A stretch of DNA of 64,000 bases, taken from contig JBAZDQ010000002.1 of NCBI GenBank assembly GCA_041654355.1, positions 1 through 64,000 of the forward strand, in the 5' to 3' direction. Below, piece after piece: positions 42,814-51,797 of this stretch. This stretch comes from DMER64 sp041654355 (GTDB lineage Bacteria; Bacteroidota; Bacteroidia; Bacteroidales; UBA932). The notes under the pieces were generated by a model. That model did no database searches. It had not been told where the DNA came from and saw only the letters and a program-made list of their open reading frames with translations. Positions within the stretch are counted from its first letter, which is position 1, and each line of letters opens with the position of its first letter. Both the position numbers and the translations under genes were made by a program.

Positions 42814-44147
42814 ATGGTTTGCAGGGCCGAGGGAAGAGAAAATACGACTACCCTGTCGTAAGGCTTGATCTCTGTGTCTCCACGTACAATCAGACTGCTG
42901 TTGCCCCTGGTAATGCCGCCAATAATAGCATCTCTTGGAAATTCCAGGTCCCGGACTTTTTTCTGAGTGACCGGACTTCTGGGTTTGGCTATAAACTCCA
43001 TTACTTCTGCGTCTGACCCGTTCAGACATTTCATGGAAGGTACGTCTCCGGTCATAGTGAACCGGAAGATACGGCTTGCCGTTATCAGTTTTTTATTGAT
43101 GGTGGCATCTACGCCAACGCTTTCGGCTAATTTTATATAATCCAGGTTCTCAACCTGGGCGATGGTTTTCTTTACACCTGCTCTTTTGGCGGCCATGCAG
43201 GAAAGTATATTCGCCTCGGCACTTGAAGTTACGGCAACGAAAGCATCCATTTTGGGAAGGTCCTCTTCCAGGAGAAGATCCGTATTGCGGGCATCCCCGT
43301 TAATGATCAGCGATCGGGGAAGTGAAACGGTCAGTTCCTGGCAGCGTATGCTGTCCAGTTCTACTACGCGGACTTTTTCAATTCTTGTTTCCATGCTGTG
43401 GGCAACCATTTCGCCTACCCGTCCTCCTCCCATGATCATCAAATTATGAACCACAACATTTTCTTTTCCGCTGAGTATCATGGCAGCGTGAGCTGCCTCT
43501 CTTTTGGTAATGACAAAAACAAGATCCGCTATTTGAAAAACAGTGTCTTTGCGGGGAATTATTGTGTAGCCTTCCCTGGCTATTGCTACGGCCCGGAAAG
43601 GAATATCTCCCCCGTTTTCTTCTGCCACTTGTTTCATGCTTTTGTTCACTATGGAAGAACTTTCGGTAAGTTTAAGCACTATAAGCTGGAGCCGGCCTCC
43701 GGAAAAATCCATAAATTCAGAAGTCCCGGATTGTTTTAAAAGATCGAGAATTTCCTGGGCCGCAATTTTTTCAGGATAAAATAGCAGATCAATGCCTAGT
43801 TCTGTAAAAACGACCCGGTTCTCGTTCTTTAAATATTCATTGTTGTTGATGCGGGCAGTTACGCGTTTGGCTCCCAGCTGTTTAGCAAGCAAGGCTGAAA
43901 CAATGTTGACGTCCTGTTCATCGGCAGGACTGACAGAAATGAAAAGGTCACATCGGCTGACCCCCGCTTTTTCCAGTGTGGAAATGGAAGTTACCGTACC
44001 CGATACAGGAACAACATCCGACGTTTCCGCGATCTGATTCAACCGCGCTTCATTTTTGTCAATGATGGTGATCTGATGATTTTCATCCGATAGCATTTTG
44101 GCCAGATGAAAACCGACTTCTCCTGCTCCTGCAATTATTATATTCAT
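42795..44147 (-). CDS. trkA: Potassium uptake regulator TrkA
   Basis: 450 aa with two TrkA_N/TrkA_C repeats. Each half begins with a Rossmann NAD-binding motif (IIIAGAGEVGFHLAKML, then LMIMGGGRVGEMVAHSM). TrkA is the cytoplasmic gating subunit of the TrkH/TrkG K+ channel. trkH would be expected next, but a convergent AraC gene comes instead. It is the last gene of a minus-strand run from 45673. Confidence 0.93.
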   Translation of the reverse strand: MNIIIAGAGEVGFHLAKMLSDENHQITIIDKNEARLNQIAETSDVVPVSGTVTSISTLEKAGVSRCDLFISVSPADEQDVNIVSALLAKQLGAKRVTARINNNEYLKNENRVVFTELGIDLLFYPEKIAAQEILDLLKQSGTSEFMDFSGGRLQLIVLKLTESSSIVNKSMKQVAEENGGDIPFRAVAIAREGYTIIPRKDTVFQIADLVFVITKREAAHAAMILSGKENVVVHNLMIMGGGRVGEMVAHSMETRIEKVRVVELDSIRCQELTVSLPRSLIINGDARNTDLLLEEDLPKMDAFVAVTSSAEANILSCMAAKRAGVKKTIAQVENLDYIKLAESVGVDATINKKLITASRIFRFTMTGDVPSMKCLNGSDAEVMEFIAKPRSPVTQKKVRDLEFPRDAIIGGITRGNSSLIVRGDTEIKPYDRVVVFSLPSALQTIHKFFI

Positions 44148-44156
44148 TTCATGAAA

Positions 44157-44378
44157 TTAATATTCGTCTTCGTTGAAGAAAAAATCTTCCTTGCTTGGGT
44201 AATCCGGCCAGATGTCCTCAATACTGTCGTATACTTCGCCATCATCTTCCAGGTCAGCCAGGTTTTCTATTACTTCCAACGGAGCGCCCGAGCGTGCGGC
44301 ATAATCAATAAGTTCCTCCTTGGTAGCAGGCCAGGGAGCGTCTTCCAGTTTCGATGCCAATTCAAGTGTCCAGTACAT
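44157..44378 (-). CDS. DUF2795-like small acidic protein
   Basis: 73 aa. The middle has the DUF2795 pattern PWPATKEELIDYAARSGAPLEV in shortened form, followed by a very acidic tail (DIWPDYPSKEDFFFNEDEY). No known function. It lies 9 bases before trkA and after the adenosyltransferase on the same strand. Confidence 0.75.
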   Translation of the reverse strand: MYWTLELASKLEDAPWPATKEELIDYAARSGAPLEVIENLADLEDDGEVYDSIEDIWPDYPSKEDFFFNEDEY

Positions 44379-44408
44379 TGATGCAAGGTTTAAAAAAAGT
44401 GCCCAAAG

Positions 44409-44963
44409 TTATATAAAAAAGTCTTCTTCACAACCAGTCCTGACAGTAATAAACCGCGCAAGGACAAAAAGATAGTCCGAAAGACGGTTTATGTACTTCA
44501 ACATAGGGGCCGAGACAATATCCGTGCCAAGAGATACCATCAGGCGTTCTGTTTCACGGCAGACCGCACGGGCTATGTGGATCTGAGATGACAATGGGGG
44601 TGTGTTCGGAAGAATAAAAGACTGAAGAGTAGGTATTTGTACTTGTATTTTGTCAATGGTATGTTCCAGAAAAAGTGCGGAATCTTCAAAATCATAATTT
44701 GTCAGGCCTTTTCGGGTTCCCGAAGCCAGGTATCCCGAAAGATGCATCAGATCCGTCTGTATCTTCCGCAATGATGATGTGTAATGTTTGAATGATGAAA
44801 ATTCTTTCAGTATGTCCGACTGACTTCTCAGGAGTCCTATCCAGCTTATTAATTCATCTGTTTTACCGTAAGCCGCCACACGTGGTTCTGTCTTGGGAAC
44901 ACGGCTCCCGTCGGCTAAGGATGTCATTCCCTGATCGCCGGTTCCCGTATAGATTTTGTTCAT
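44409..44963 (-). CDS. Cob(I)alamin adenosyltransferase, PduO type
   Basis: 184 aa. Attaches 5'-deoxyadenosine from ATP to cob(I)alamin. The N-terminal ATP loop is YTGTGDQGMTSLADGSRVPK and the conserved RAVCRETERLM and YINRLSDYLFVLAR helices are present. The start overlaps the ABC ATPase end by 4 bases. B12-dependent partner genes are not in the window. Confidence 0.93.
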   Translation of the reverse strand: MNKIYTGTGDQGMTSLADGSRVPKTEPRVAAYGKTDELISWIGLLRSQSDILKEFSSFKHYTSSLRKIQTDLMHLSGYLASGTRKGLTNYDFEDSALFLEHTIDKIQVQIPTLQSFILPNTPPLSSQIHIARAVCRETERLMVSLGTDIVSAPMLKYINRLSDYLFVLARFITVRTGCEEDFFI

Positions 44964-45673
44964 GAATCAGTCAATACAGGATTTTTATTTGGTTCATCGC
45001 TTTCTACCAAACCGTCGCGAAGACGGACAACCCGCCGTGCGTAACGTGCAATATCTTCTTCGTGCGTAACGACAATTATGGTGTTTCCTCTTTTATATAC
45101 CTGCTCAAAGAGTGACATTATATCCAGGGATGTTTTAGTATCCAGGTTTCCTGTCGGTTCGTCGGCAAGAATAATGGAAGGATTATTGACCATAGCACGC
45201 GCTACGGCTACTCTTTGTTTCTGACCTCCTGATAATTCATTTGGTTTATGGTCCATACGGTCACCCAGGTCAACATTGATCAACGCTTTCCTGGCTTCGT
45301 CTTCCCTATCATGTTTAGGCATTCCGGCATAAATCAGCGGCAGTGCGACATTATTCAGGGCATCATATCTGGGAAGCAGGTTAAAAGACTGGAAAACAAA
45401 CCCGATTTCCTTGTTTCTCACTTCAGCCAGTTGATCGTCCCTCATTTGGCTGACATCAGTATTGTTCAGTATATAAGTGCCTTCAGTAGGAGTGTCCAGG
45501 CATCCTAATAAATTCATCAGAGTAGATTTACCGGAGCCTGAAGGACCCATAATGGCTACATATTCGTTTTTTTTGATTTCAAGATCCACCCCGTTTAATG
45601 CACGAACTTCCTGATTCCCTACTTTATAGATCTTTTTGATCCCTTTGATATTGATAAGCGTTTCTTTTTCCAT
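44960..45673 (-). CDS. ABC transporter ATP-binding protein, MacB/LolD type, no permease nearby
   Basis: 237 aa. Walker A MGPSGSGKSTLMNLLG, signature LSGGQKQRVAVARA, Walker B IILADEPTGNLD. The sequence is of the MacB/LolD class that works with FtsX-like permeases, but no such permease is adjacent. It heads a run with the cobalamin enzyme, DUF2795 and trkA. Role unclear without a permease. Confidence 0.9.
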   Translation of the reverse strand: MEKETLINIKGIKKIYKVGNQEVRALNGVDLEIKKNEYVAIMGPSGSGKSTLMNLLGCLDTPTEGTYILNNTDVSQMRDDQLAEVRNKEIGFVFQSFNLLPRYDALNNVALPLIYAGMPKHDREDEARKALINVDLGDRMDHKPNELSGGQKQRVAVARAMVNNPSIILADEPTGNLDTKTSLDIMSLFEQVYKRGNTIIVVTHEEDIARYARRVVRLRDGLVESDEPNKNPVLTDS

Positions 45674-45780
45674 AGCTGCGAATGTACAAAAAATAATGAT
45701 TAGCCGAATGTGTTGTTTTTCCTTTTGACTGGTAAGAGCAGGTAAAGTTTAAGAGATCCCTGCAGATCGTATTTTTTTTG

Positions 45781-45788
45781 TAATTTTG
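45781..45788 (+). promoter_or_regulatory. Promoter -7 box of folE
   Basis: TAATTTTG fits TAnnTTTG, 23 bases before the folE ATG. Confidence 0.5.
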
Positions 45789-45811
45789 CAAATCAACATT
45801 TCTCAGATACC

Positions 45812-46399
45812 ATGTCATACAGCAACAACGATCTTTATACACCTGAAACGACTCAGAAGCTTGCAGAACATTATTTGGAAATTTTAAAATTGCTGGGCGA
45901 GGACCCGGAAAGGGAAGGGCTTGAAAAAACCCCGTTGAGGGTAGCCAAAGCCATGCAGTTCCTTGCCAAGGGTTACCAGGAAGACCCGGCTGCCATCCTA
46001 AATTCAGCCAGGTTCCGGGAAGAGTATCAGCAAATGGTTCTGGTTAAGGATATTGAAATGTATTCTATGTGCGAGCATCATATGCTTCCTTTCTACGGGA
46101 AAGCGCATGTAGCTTATATCCCCAACGGATTTATTACGGGAGTGAGTAAACTGACCCGGGTCGTGGACACTTTTGCCAGGAGGTTTCAAGTCCAGGAACG
46201 CCTGACTGTCCAGATCAGGGATTGTATCCAACAAACACTTAACCCCATGGGAGTGGCTGTAGTTATTGAAGCAGAACATATGTGTATGCAGATAAGGGGT
46301 GTTCAGAAACAACATTCGAGAATGGTTACTTCTGCTTTCACGGGCACATTTCTGAAAGATGTCCGTACACGAGAAGAATTCATGCATTTACTTCACTGA
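45812..46399 (+). CDS. folE: GTP cyclohydrolase I, type IA
   Basis: 195 aa. First step of tetrahydrofolate synthesis: GTP to dihydroneopterin triphosphate. Zinc ligands are visible in SMCEHHMLPFYGKAHVAYIP and EAEHMCMQIRGVQKQ, and the FolE repeats GVSKLTRVVDTFARRFQVQERLT and TSAFTG are intact. Complete. Its end overlaps the CCA-type gene by 20 bases tail to tail. Confidence 0.97.
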   Translation: MSYSNNDLYTPETTQKLAEHYLEILKLLGEDPEREGLEKTPLRVAKAMQFLAKGYQEDPAAILNSARFREEYQQMVLVKDIEMYSMCEHHMLPFYGKAHVAYIPNGFITGVSKLTRVVDTFARRFQVQERLTVQIRDCIQQTLNPMGVAVVIEAEHMCMQIRGVQKQHSRMVTSAFTGTFLKDVRTREEFMHLLH

Positions 46400-47783
46400 C
46401 ACCCAGTTCCTGCGCTCTTTCCAGCATAAGCTGCCAGGCTTCTTCCAGGTTATTACCGATCTTACCGTCCAGTATGGCCTCTTTGATATAATCCTTGATA
46501 AGGCCCACTTCACGGCACGGAGGAATTCCGAATGTTTTCATGATCATCTCACCCGATATAGGGGGTTGAAAATTCCTTATAGCGTCTTTTTCTTCCACCA
46601 GGACCATCTTTTTACTGACCTGTTCAAAATTTTCCAGGTGCCGTCTGACAGTTCTGGGGTTCTTGGAAGTAATATCGGCCCGGCACAGCAACATCAGATC
46701 ATCAATATCTTCGCCGGCTTCAAATAAAAGCCTTCGAACGCCCGAGTCACTAACTTCGTTGACCAGGGCTATCGGGCGTAGGTGCAGCTGGACGAGCTTT
46801 TGTACGTAACGCATTTCTTCTCCCAAAGGCAAACGGAGTTTCCTGAAAATATCCGGAATCATTTTACTACCAATAAAATCATGACCGTGAAAAGTCCACC
46901 CCAATTCTTTGTCAAAATGTTTGGTAGAAGGTTTTCCCACATCATGGAGCAAAGCCGCCCATCGTAACCAAATATTGTCACTTTCCGAGGCAACGTTGTC
47001 CAGCACTTCCATCGTGTGACTGAAATTTTCCTTATGACCCCTGCCTTCCATGGTTTCCACCCCTTTTAATGATGCGACCTGAGGCAAGATCAGGGATAGG
47101 AGCCCGCTCTTTTCCAAAAGCACAAAACCTTTGGATGGTTTGGGAGCTGCGATGATCTTTTGCAATTCCATGGTAATTCTTTCCTGGGATACAATGTGGA
47201 TCCGGGATGCATTTTTGACAATGGAAGAAAAAGAATTACTGTCAATGGAAAAGTCCAGTTGTGTCGCAAAACGTATGGCTCTGAGCATTCTTAATGGATC
47301 ATCGCTGAATGTTGTATCCGGATCCAGTGGAGTTCTGATGATCTTCCTTCGCAGGTCGTCCATCCCGTTAAACGGATCGGTCAAAGTTCCATAATCTTCC
47401 CGGGAAAGACTCAGTGCCATGGCATTGATCGTAAAATCACGTCTTTTTTGATCGTCTTCCAGGGTGCCGTTTTCTACTATAGGTTTACGCGACTCGGACC
47501 GGTAAGATTCTTTTCTTGCCCCAACAAACTCAATTTCATACCCATTGAAGCGCAACATGGCAGTCCCGAATTTTTTAAACAGGATGACCCGCACTTTTAG
47601 TACGGATCCTACGGCAGAGGCTACTTCCATCCCATTTCCTTCCACAACGATGTCAATATCTGTGTTCGGTCTGTTGAGGTTAAAATCACGAACATAGCCA
47701 CCTATGACGTAGGCTTTTACGTTTTTCAGAGCGGCTTGTTCTGCGATTATGCGGAATATTTTTGATCGTAAGGGTGCTTTCAT
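46380..47783 (-). CDS. CCA tRNA nucleotidyltransferase/poly(A) polymerase family, with HD domain
   Basis: 467 aa from the ATG at 47783. Adds or repairs CCA at tRNA 3' ends. The nucleotidyltransferase motif is AYVIGGYVRDFNLNRPNTDIDIVV (DxD metal Asps), with KRRDFTINAMAL and LRMLRAIRFATQL; residues 250-330 are an HD domain (RWAALLHDVGKPST). The upstream extension to 47921 is rejected since the family start lies at 47783. It is downstream of the HSDR_N-like gene (10 bases) and probably co-transcribed. Some tRNA genes here encode CCA and others do not, so the enzyme is needed. Confidence 0.93.
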   Translation of the reverse strand: MKAPLRSKIFRIIAEQAALKNVKAYVIGGYVRDFNLNRPNTDIDIVVEGNGMEVASAVGSVLKVRVILFKKFGTAMLRFNGYEIEFVGARKESYRSESRKPIVENGTLEDDQKRRDFTINAMALSLSREDYGTLTDPFNGMDDLRRKIIRTPLDPDTTFSDDPLRMLRAIRFATQLDFSIDSNSFSSIVKNASRIHIVSQERITMELQKIIAAPKPSKGFVLLEKSGLLSLILPQVASLKGVETMEGRGHKENFSHTMEVLDNVASESDNIWLRWAALLHDVGKPSTKHFDKELGWTFHGHDFIGSKMIPDIFRKLRLPLGEEMRYVQKLVQLHLRPIALVNEVSDSGVRRLLFEAGEDIDDLMLLCRADITSKNPRTVRRHLENFEQVSKKMVLVEEKDAIRNFQPPISGEMIMKTFGIPPCREVGLIKDYIKEAILDGKIGNNLEEAWQLMLERAQELGVSEVNA

Positions 47784-47793
47784 GTAAAATATA

Positions 47794-48201
47794 TTACAGG
47801 AGCTCTTCAAAAGAAGGGATTTCCCGAAGTTGTTTATAGGTCCCCTCATCTCTGTCAAATTTCCAAAAGTATGTCCGGGTTCCGTTACTGACCAGCAAAC
47901 AGGGAGCCAGTATCTGTGCATTGTATCTGCGCAGCTGCTCTACCGTTTTTTCATTCACAGGAATCCCGGGCGCCTTGAACTCGGCAATCATCAAGGGTTT
48001 TCCGTTCCTGTCATGCACAACAAGGTCGGCACGGCAGTTCGCTTCCAGGTAACGGACCGGGTATTCGCAGGTCATTAAATGCAAGGGGAATCCTCCCACA
48101 ATATGAAGATGGCGTATGATTTCCTGGCGCACTTCTTCTTCCGGTGTTTTTTCCACCCATTTTTTTCGTACACTGCAATATATGACCGAGGGGCCGTTCA
48201 T
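47794..48201 (-). CDS. Small HsdR N-terminal-like (PD-(D/E)XK fold) protein
   Basis: 135 aa. It resembles the N-terminal domain of type I restriction R subunits: EEEVRQEIIRHL, then RADLVVHDRNGKPLMIAEFK, which keeps the D...ExK nuclease pattern, then LRRYNAQILAPCLLVSNG. No helicase part is present. The family is widespread in Bacteroidota as a stand-alone gene of unknown function. It is divergent from holA and upstream of the CCA-type gene. A TATCTTTG box (48206-48213) lies 4 bases before the ATG, so the mRNA may be leaderless. Confidence 0.8.
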   Translation of the reverse strand: MNGPSVIYCSVRKKWVEKTPEEEVRQEIIRHLHIVGGFPLHLMTCEYPVRYLEANCRADLVVHDRNGKPLMIAEFKAPGIPVNEKTVEQLRRYNAQILAPCLLVSNGTRTYFWKFDRDEGTYKQLREIPSFEELL

Positions 48202-48205
48202 TCTG

Positions 48206-48250
48206 CAAAGATATAAAAAGTACGGCCTTCGTTAAATTTATGTAATTTTG
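48206..48250. promoter_or_regulatory. Divergent promoter pair, both boxes 4 bases from the start codons
   Basis: Minus-strand TATCTTTG (48206-48213) for the HSDR_N-like gene and plus-strand TAATTTTG (48243-48250) for holA. Each ends 4 bases before its ATG. The intergenic region is 53 bases in all. Confidence 0.55.
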
Positions 48251-48254
48251 TCTC

Positions 48255-49298
48255 ATGGCAAAAACAACCGCAAAAGATTCGTACGCTGTTTACCGGAAGA
48301 TCATGAAAGAACTGAAGGCAGGAGAGTTCAAACCTTGTTACCTGCTCATGGGAGAAGAATCCTATTACGTTGACAAAATAGCTTCTTACGTTGCAGAAAA
48401 TGCCCTTACAGAAGATGAAAAAGCTTTTAACCAGATGGTATTGTATGCACAGGATGTTACTCCGGCTTTAATAGTGGATAATGCCCGACGGTATCCGGTT
48501 ATGGCTCCGCGTCAGGTGATCATCGTAAAGGAAGCACAACAATTAAAAGGGACAGAGTTGCTGGCTTCGTATTTCAGGGCTATGAATCCTTCGTGTGTAC
48601 TGGTTCTTTGTTTTATGGGTAAATCGGTTGATAAAAGGACCGAATTTTGGAAAGCGGCTCAGAAAAGTTGCCGGATCCTGGAATCGGTACCATTGAGAGA
48701 TTACGAGATACCGGACTGGATCACGGCGTACCTTAAAGAAAAAGGAACAAGCATTGAGCCGCAGGCTGCCCGTCTGCTGGCAGATTTTTTGGGGACCGAT
48801 CTTCAGCGGATAGTTATGGAGATAGAAAAGCTGTTTATACTCATGCCACAGGGTGCATGGGCCGTCACAACCGAAATGGTGGAAAAATCGGTGGGTATCA
48901 ACAGGGATTTTTCTCCGTTCGCTTTATTCAATCATATTACTTCAGGCGATTTTGCCAAAGTACAGCCTATCGTGGAATATTTTGCGGACAATGAAAAAAA
49001 ATTCCCGCTGGTAATGCTCATCAGCCTGTTTTATACCCAATTGTCCCGGATATTAAAACTGCATTCCCTTCAGATGGAAAATCCCGGTTCCTCTGCGGAT
49101 AAGATGAGGGAACTTATGGGACTGAATTATTATTTTTTTCAGGAGACCATGAAGGCTTCCCGTTTTTTTACCTTTGCGCGGACAGTCAGGGCTATGAATT
49201 TACTGTGTGCTTACGACAGCCTGTACAAATCATCTGACAGGGGAGAAGCCCGTGACGGGGAGCTCCTGATGGAAATGATCTGTAAAATGATGGTCTGA
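48255..49298 (+). CDS. holA: DNA polymerase III subunit delta
   Basis: 347 aa. Loads the sliding clamp as part of the gamma/tau complex. The N-terminal CYLLMGEESYYVDKIASYV is the delta-subunit start, APRQVIIVKEAQQLK is the Walker-B-like region (delta does not hydrolyse ATP), and the C-terminal helical collar domain fits the family. A short run of 12 bases separates it from alr on the other strand. Confidence 0.92.
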   Translation: MAKTTAKDSYAVYRKIMKELKAGEFKPCYLLMGEESYYVDKIASYVAENALTEDEKAFNQMVLYAQDVTPALIVDNARRYPVMAPRQVIIVKEAQQLKGTELLASYFRAMNPSCVLVLCFMGKSVDKRTEFWKAAQKSCRILESVPLRDYEIPDWITAYLKEKGTSIEPQAARLLADFLGTDLQRIVMEIEKLFILMPQGAWAVTTEMVEKSVGINRDFSPFALFNHITSGDFAKVQPIVEYFADNEKKFPLVMLISLFYTQLSRILKLHSLQMENPGSSADKMRELMGLNYYFFQETMKASRFFTFARTVRAMNLLCAYDSLYKSSDRGEARDGELLMEMICKMMV

Positions 49299-49310
49299 AG
49301 GCCGGTCAGA

Positions 49311-50417
49311 TCAGAAAGTGTAGATTCTCGGAACCCTGTACGCCACAGATGTCAGAATCTCATAGGGTATGGTTCCCAGGATGTCTGCCAGTTCAAATAT
49401 GGTTGGATCGTCTCCAAAAACAGTAACCATGTCTCCCGGTTTGACATCTATGCCGGTCACATCCAACATGCACATATCCATACAGATATTTCCTATAGTG
49501 GGAGCTCTGTGCCCGTTTACGCAAAACGAGGCTTTTCCGTTGCTCAGATGCCTGTTGACCCCGTCGGCATAGCCTATGGCCAGGGTGGCTATACGAGTGT
49601 CAGGTGTTGTCACTTTACCGGCCCTGGAATAACCAACGGTTTCCCCCGGCTGGACGGTTTTTACCTGTAAAACGGGAGTTCTTAAAAATGCGGTAGGTTT
49701 GAGCCTGCATTTGTCCACATAAGACATGCCGTAAAGACCTATTCCCAAACGGGCCATATCATATTGTGCTTCAGCAGCAAAACGTTCAATTCCCGGGGAG
49801 TTCAACAAATGTCTCATGGGTATGTAGCCGAGTTGATCTGTCAGCAAATTGAACAAGGTTTCAAAACGGGCGATTTGTTGTCTTGTAAAGTTGTCATTTT
49901 TTTCTTCCCCTGATGCCACAAAATGCGAAAAAACGGAGGCTATCCTGACGGATCCGCTTCCGGGCAATTTTTCAACTATAGACTGAATGCCTTCTTCTTC
50001 GGCACCTAAACGGTGCATGCCGGTATCCAGTTTAATATGAACGGGATAATCCTTTTGCTTCATGGCTCCGGCTTCCTTCACAAACCGTTCAAAGGCTTCA
50101 GGGCAGGGAATACTTGGTTCAAGACGGTACTGTATCATAAGTGGATAATGCTCCATGCCGCCCGAAAGGACAATTACAGGAAGCTTAACACCGGCTTCTC
50201 TTATGGTCACTCCTTCACCCGGAAAAGCAACGGCCAGGTAATCTACGCCGTTATCTTCCAGAATACGTGAGAATTCACCTATGCCGTGACCGTATCCGTA
50301 GGCTTTGACCAGAACAAGCAATTTGGTGCTTTCATTTAGAAAAGACCGGAAATACTTTAGGTTGTGCTGAATATTGGGTACGCTGATCTCCAGATGTGTA
50401 TATTTATTTCCGTTCAT
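49311..50417 (-). CDS. alr: Alanine racemase
   Basis: 368 aa. Makes D-alanine for peptidoglycan with pyridoxal phosphate. The PLP-lysine motif reads LVLVKAYGYGHG (usual AYGHG form), and PGETVGYSRAGKV, TLAIGYADGVNRHLSNG and NICMDMCMLDVT are the conserved C-terminal blocks. Single-domain, not fused to MurF as in some relatives. The start overlaps the tdk stop by 14 bases. Confidence 0.95.
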   Translation of the reverse strand: MNGNKYTHLEISVPNIQHNLKYFRSFLNESTKLLVLVKAYGYGHGIGEFSRILEDNGVDYLAVAFPGEGVTIREAGVKLPVIVLSGGMEHYPLMIQYRLEPSIPCPEAFERFVKEAGAMKQKDYPVHIKLDTGMHRLGAEEEGIQSIVEKLPGSGSVRIASVFSHFVASGEEKNDNFTRQQIARFETLFNLLTDQLGYIPMRHLLNSPGIERFAAEAQYDMARLGIGLYGMSYVDKCRLKPTAFLRTPVLQVKTVQPGETVGYSRAGKVTTPDTRIATLAIGYADGVNRHLSNGKASFCVNGHRAPTIGNICMDMCMLDVTGIDVKPGDMVTVFGDDPTIFELADILGTIPYEILTSVAYRVPRIYTF

Positions 50418-50976
50418 TTTTCACTTGATTGAAACAATGTCTGCATAAGGGTTCGTAAATATCTTTTTCTCCCAATTCTACCAGGCGCGTACTTTCGCTT
50501 AACCGGTGGGAATGATGTGCCGGATCTCCGCAACGGACACATATGGCATGTACCTTAGTTATATGTTCGGCTACTGCCATCAGGTTAGGCATGGGGCCAA
50601 AAGGATTCCCCTGGAAATCCATATCCAGGCCGGCCACTATAACCCGGATGCCGTTGTTAGCGAGTAACTGACAGACCCGAACCAAATTCTGATCAAAAAA
50701 CTGTGATTCGTCAATAGCCACCACATCAACGTTGTTGGCCAGTAAAAGAATGTTTTCTGCCGAGTCAACCGGAGTAGACGGGATGGAATGGCTGTCGTGA
50801 GAAACAACCTCTTCCTCTGAATACCTTACGTCAACGCGGGGTTTGAAGATTTCGACCCTTTGGTTGGCAAATTTGGCCCTTTTGAGTCTTCTGATAAGTT
50901 CCTCGGTTTTTCCTGAAAACATGGAACCACATATGACTTCGATCCTTCCGTTCCGCTTTTGATTTTCCAGAAACAT
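50404..50976 (-). CDS. tdk: Thymidine kinase
   Basis: 190 aa. Salvage of thymidine to dTMP. Walker A is GSMFSGKTEELIRRL, the DESQFF lasso and the zinc-binding Cys pairs (CVRCGDP, CRHCF) are present. Type II kinase. Alr follows with overlap; the nucleotidase genes precede it by 11 bases, which fits nucleoside salvage. Confidence 0.95.
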   Translation of the reverse strand: MFLENQKRNGRIEVICGSMFSGKTEELIRRLKRAKFANQRVEIFKPRVDVRYSEEEVVSHDSHSIPSTPVDSAENILLLANNVDVVAIDESQFFDQNLVRVCQLLANNGIRVIVAGLDMDFQGNPFGPMPNLMAVAEHITKVHAICVRCGDPAHHSHRLSESTRLVELGEKDIYEPLCRHCFNQVKNERK

Positions 50977-50987
50977 GCTTTATACGG

Positions 50988-51797
50988 TTAAAAGGTAATA
51001 TCAATATGTCCGGCATATACTCCGTAAGCACCTGTTTGCACAATAACCACCTGGTTGCCGTCAGCACCCGTTTGCATAACGGGTTCTTCCAAAAATGTAT
51101 GGGAATGGCCGCCTATGATCAAATGAATGTTCCTTAATTGTGCGGCCATCTCCATATCTTTTTTAAAACCCTGGTGGGAAAGGCATATAATGAGATCACA
51201 ACCTTTTCTCATTAACCTGGCGGCCAGTCTGTTTGCTGTTGTAATCGGATCCAGGTAGATCATTTTTTCCAAAACCTTATTGGAAGTCAATCCGTTCAGA
51301 TCAATAGTCAGGCCTATTACGCCAATTTTTTTCCCGTTTACCCGGAAAATGGCATAAGGTTTTACCAGTTTTCTGAGAGGTCGGTACTTTATATTATAAT
51401 TGGCACATAAAGTCTGATAATCTGCTTCTTTAATCCTTTTTACCAGATCTTCCAGGCCGTTGTCAAATTCATGATTGCCCAGGACTGTCGCATCCAGACC
51501 CAATGCATTCATGGTTTTCACTTCAACTTTCCCTCCAAAGAGATTGAAATACGGTGTTCCCTGGTTGTAATCCCCGGCATCCAGGAACAATAAATCCGGA
51601 TGTTCGTTCCTGGATTCCTCCAGGTACCCCGACAGGCTCAGAACCCCTGCATTGCCGGCATTTCTGCCGGACCGGAACGGTTCTATCTGACTGTGAATGT
51701 CATTCGTATGGATAATTACAAGATCTTGTGCCTGCGTGCAAAAAGGTATTGAAAGCAGCAACAGGAACATCAGTTTGATGATCGATGATGTTTTCAT
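50988..51797 (-). CDS. Metallophosphatase half of a split 5'-nucleotidase
   Basis: 269 aa with a signal peptide. The calcineurin-like domain has VIIHTNDIHSQIEPF, DAGDYNQGTPYF, LGNHEFDNGLEDL and IGGHSHTFLEE, the metal sites of UshA-type 5'-nucleotidases. The substrate-binding C-terminal domain is missing and is encoded by the gene just upstream (one-base overlap). The two should form one enzyme outside the cytoplasm. Confidence 0.9.
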   Translation of the reverse strand: MKTSSIIKLMFLLLLSIPFCTQAQDLVIIHTNDIHSQIEPFRSGRNAGNAGVLSLSGYLEESRNEHPDLLFLDAGDYNQGTPYFNLFGGKVEVKTMNALGLDATVLGNHEFDNGLEDLVKRIKEADYQTLCANYNIKYRPLRKLVKPYAIFRVNGKKIGVIGLTIDLNGLTSNKVLEKMIYLDPITTANRLAARLMRKGCDLIICLSHQGFKKDMEMAAQLRNIHLIIGGHSHTFLEEPVMQTGADGNQVVIVQTGAYGVYAGHIDITF

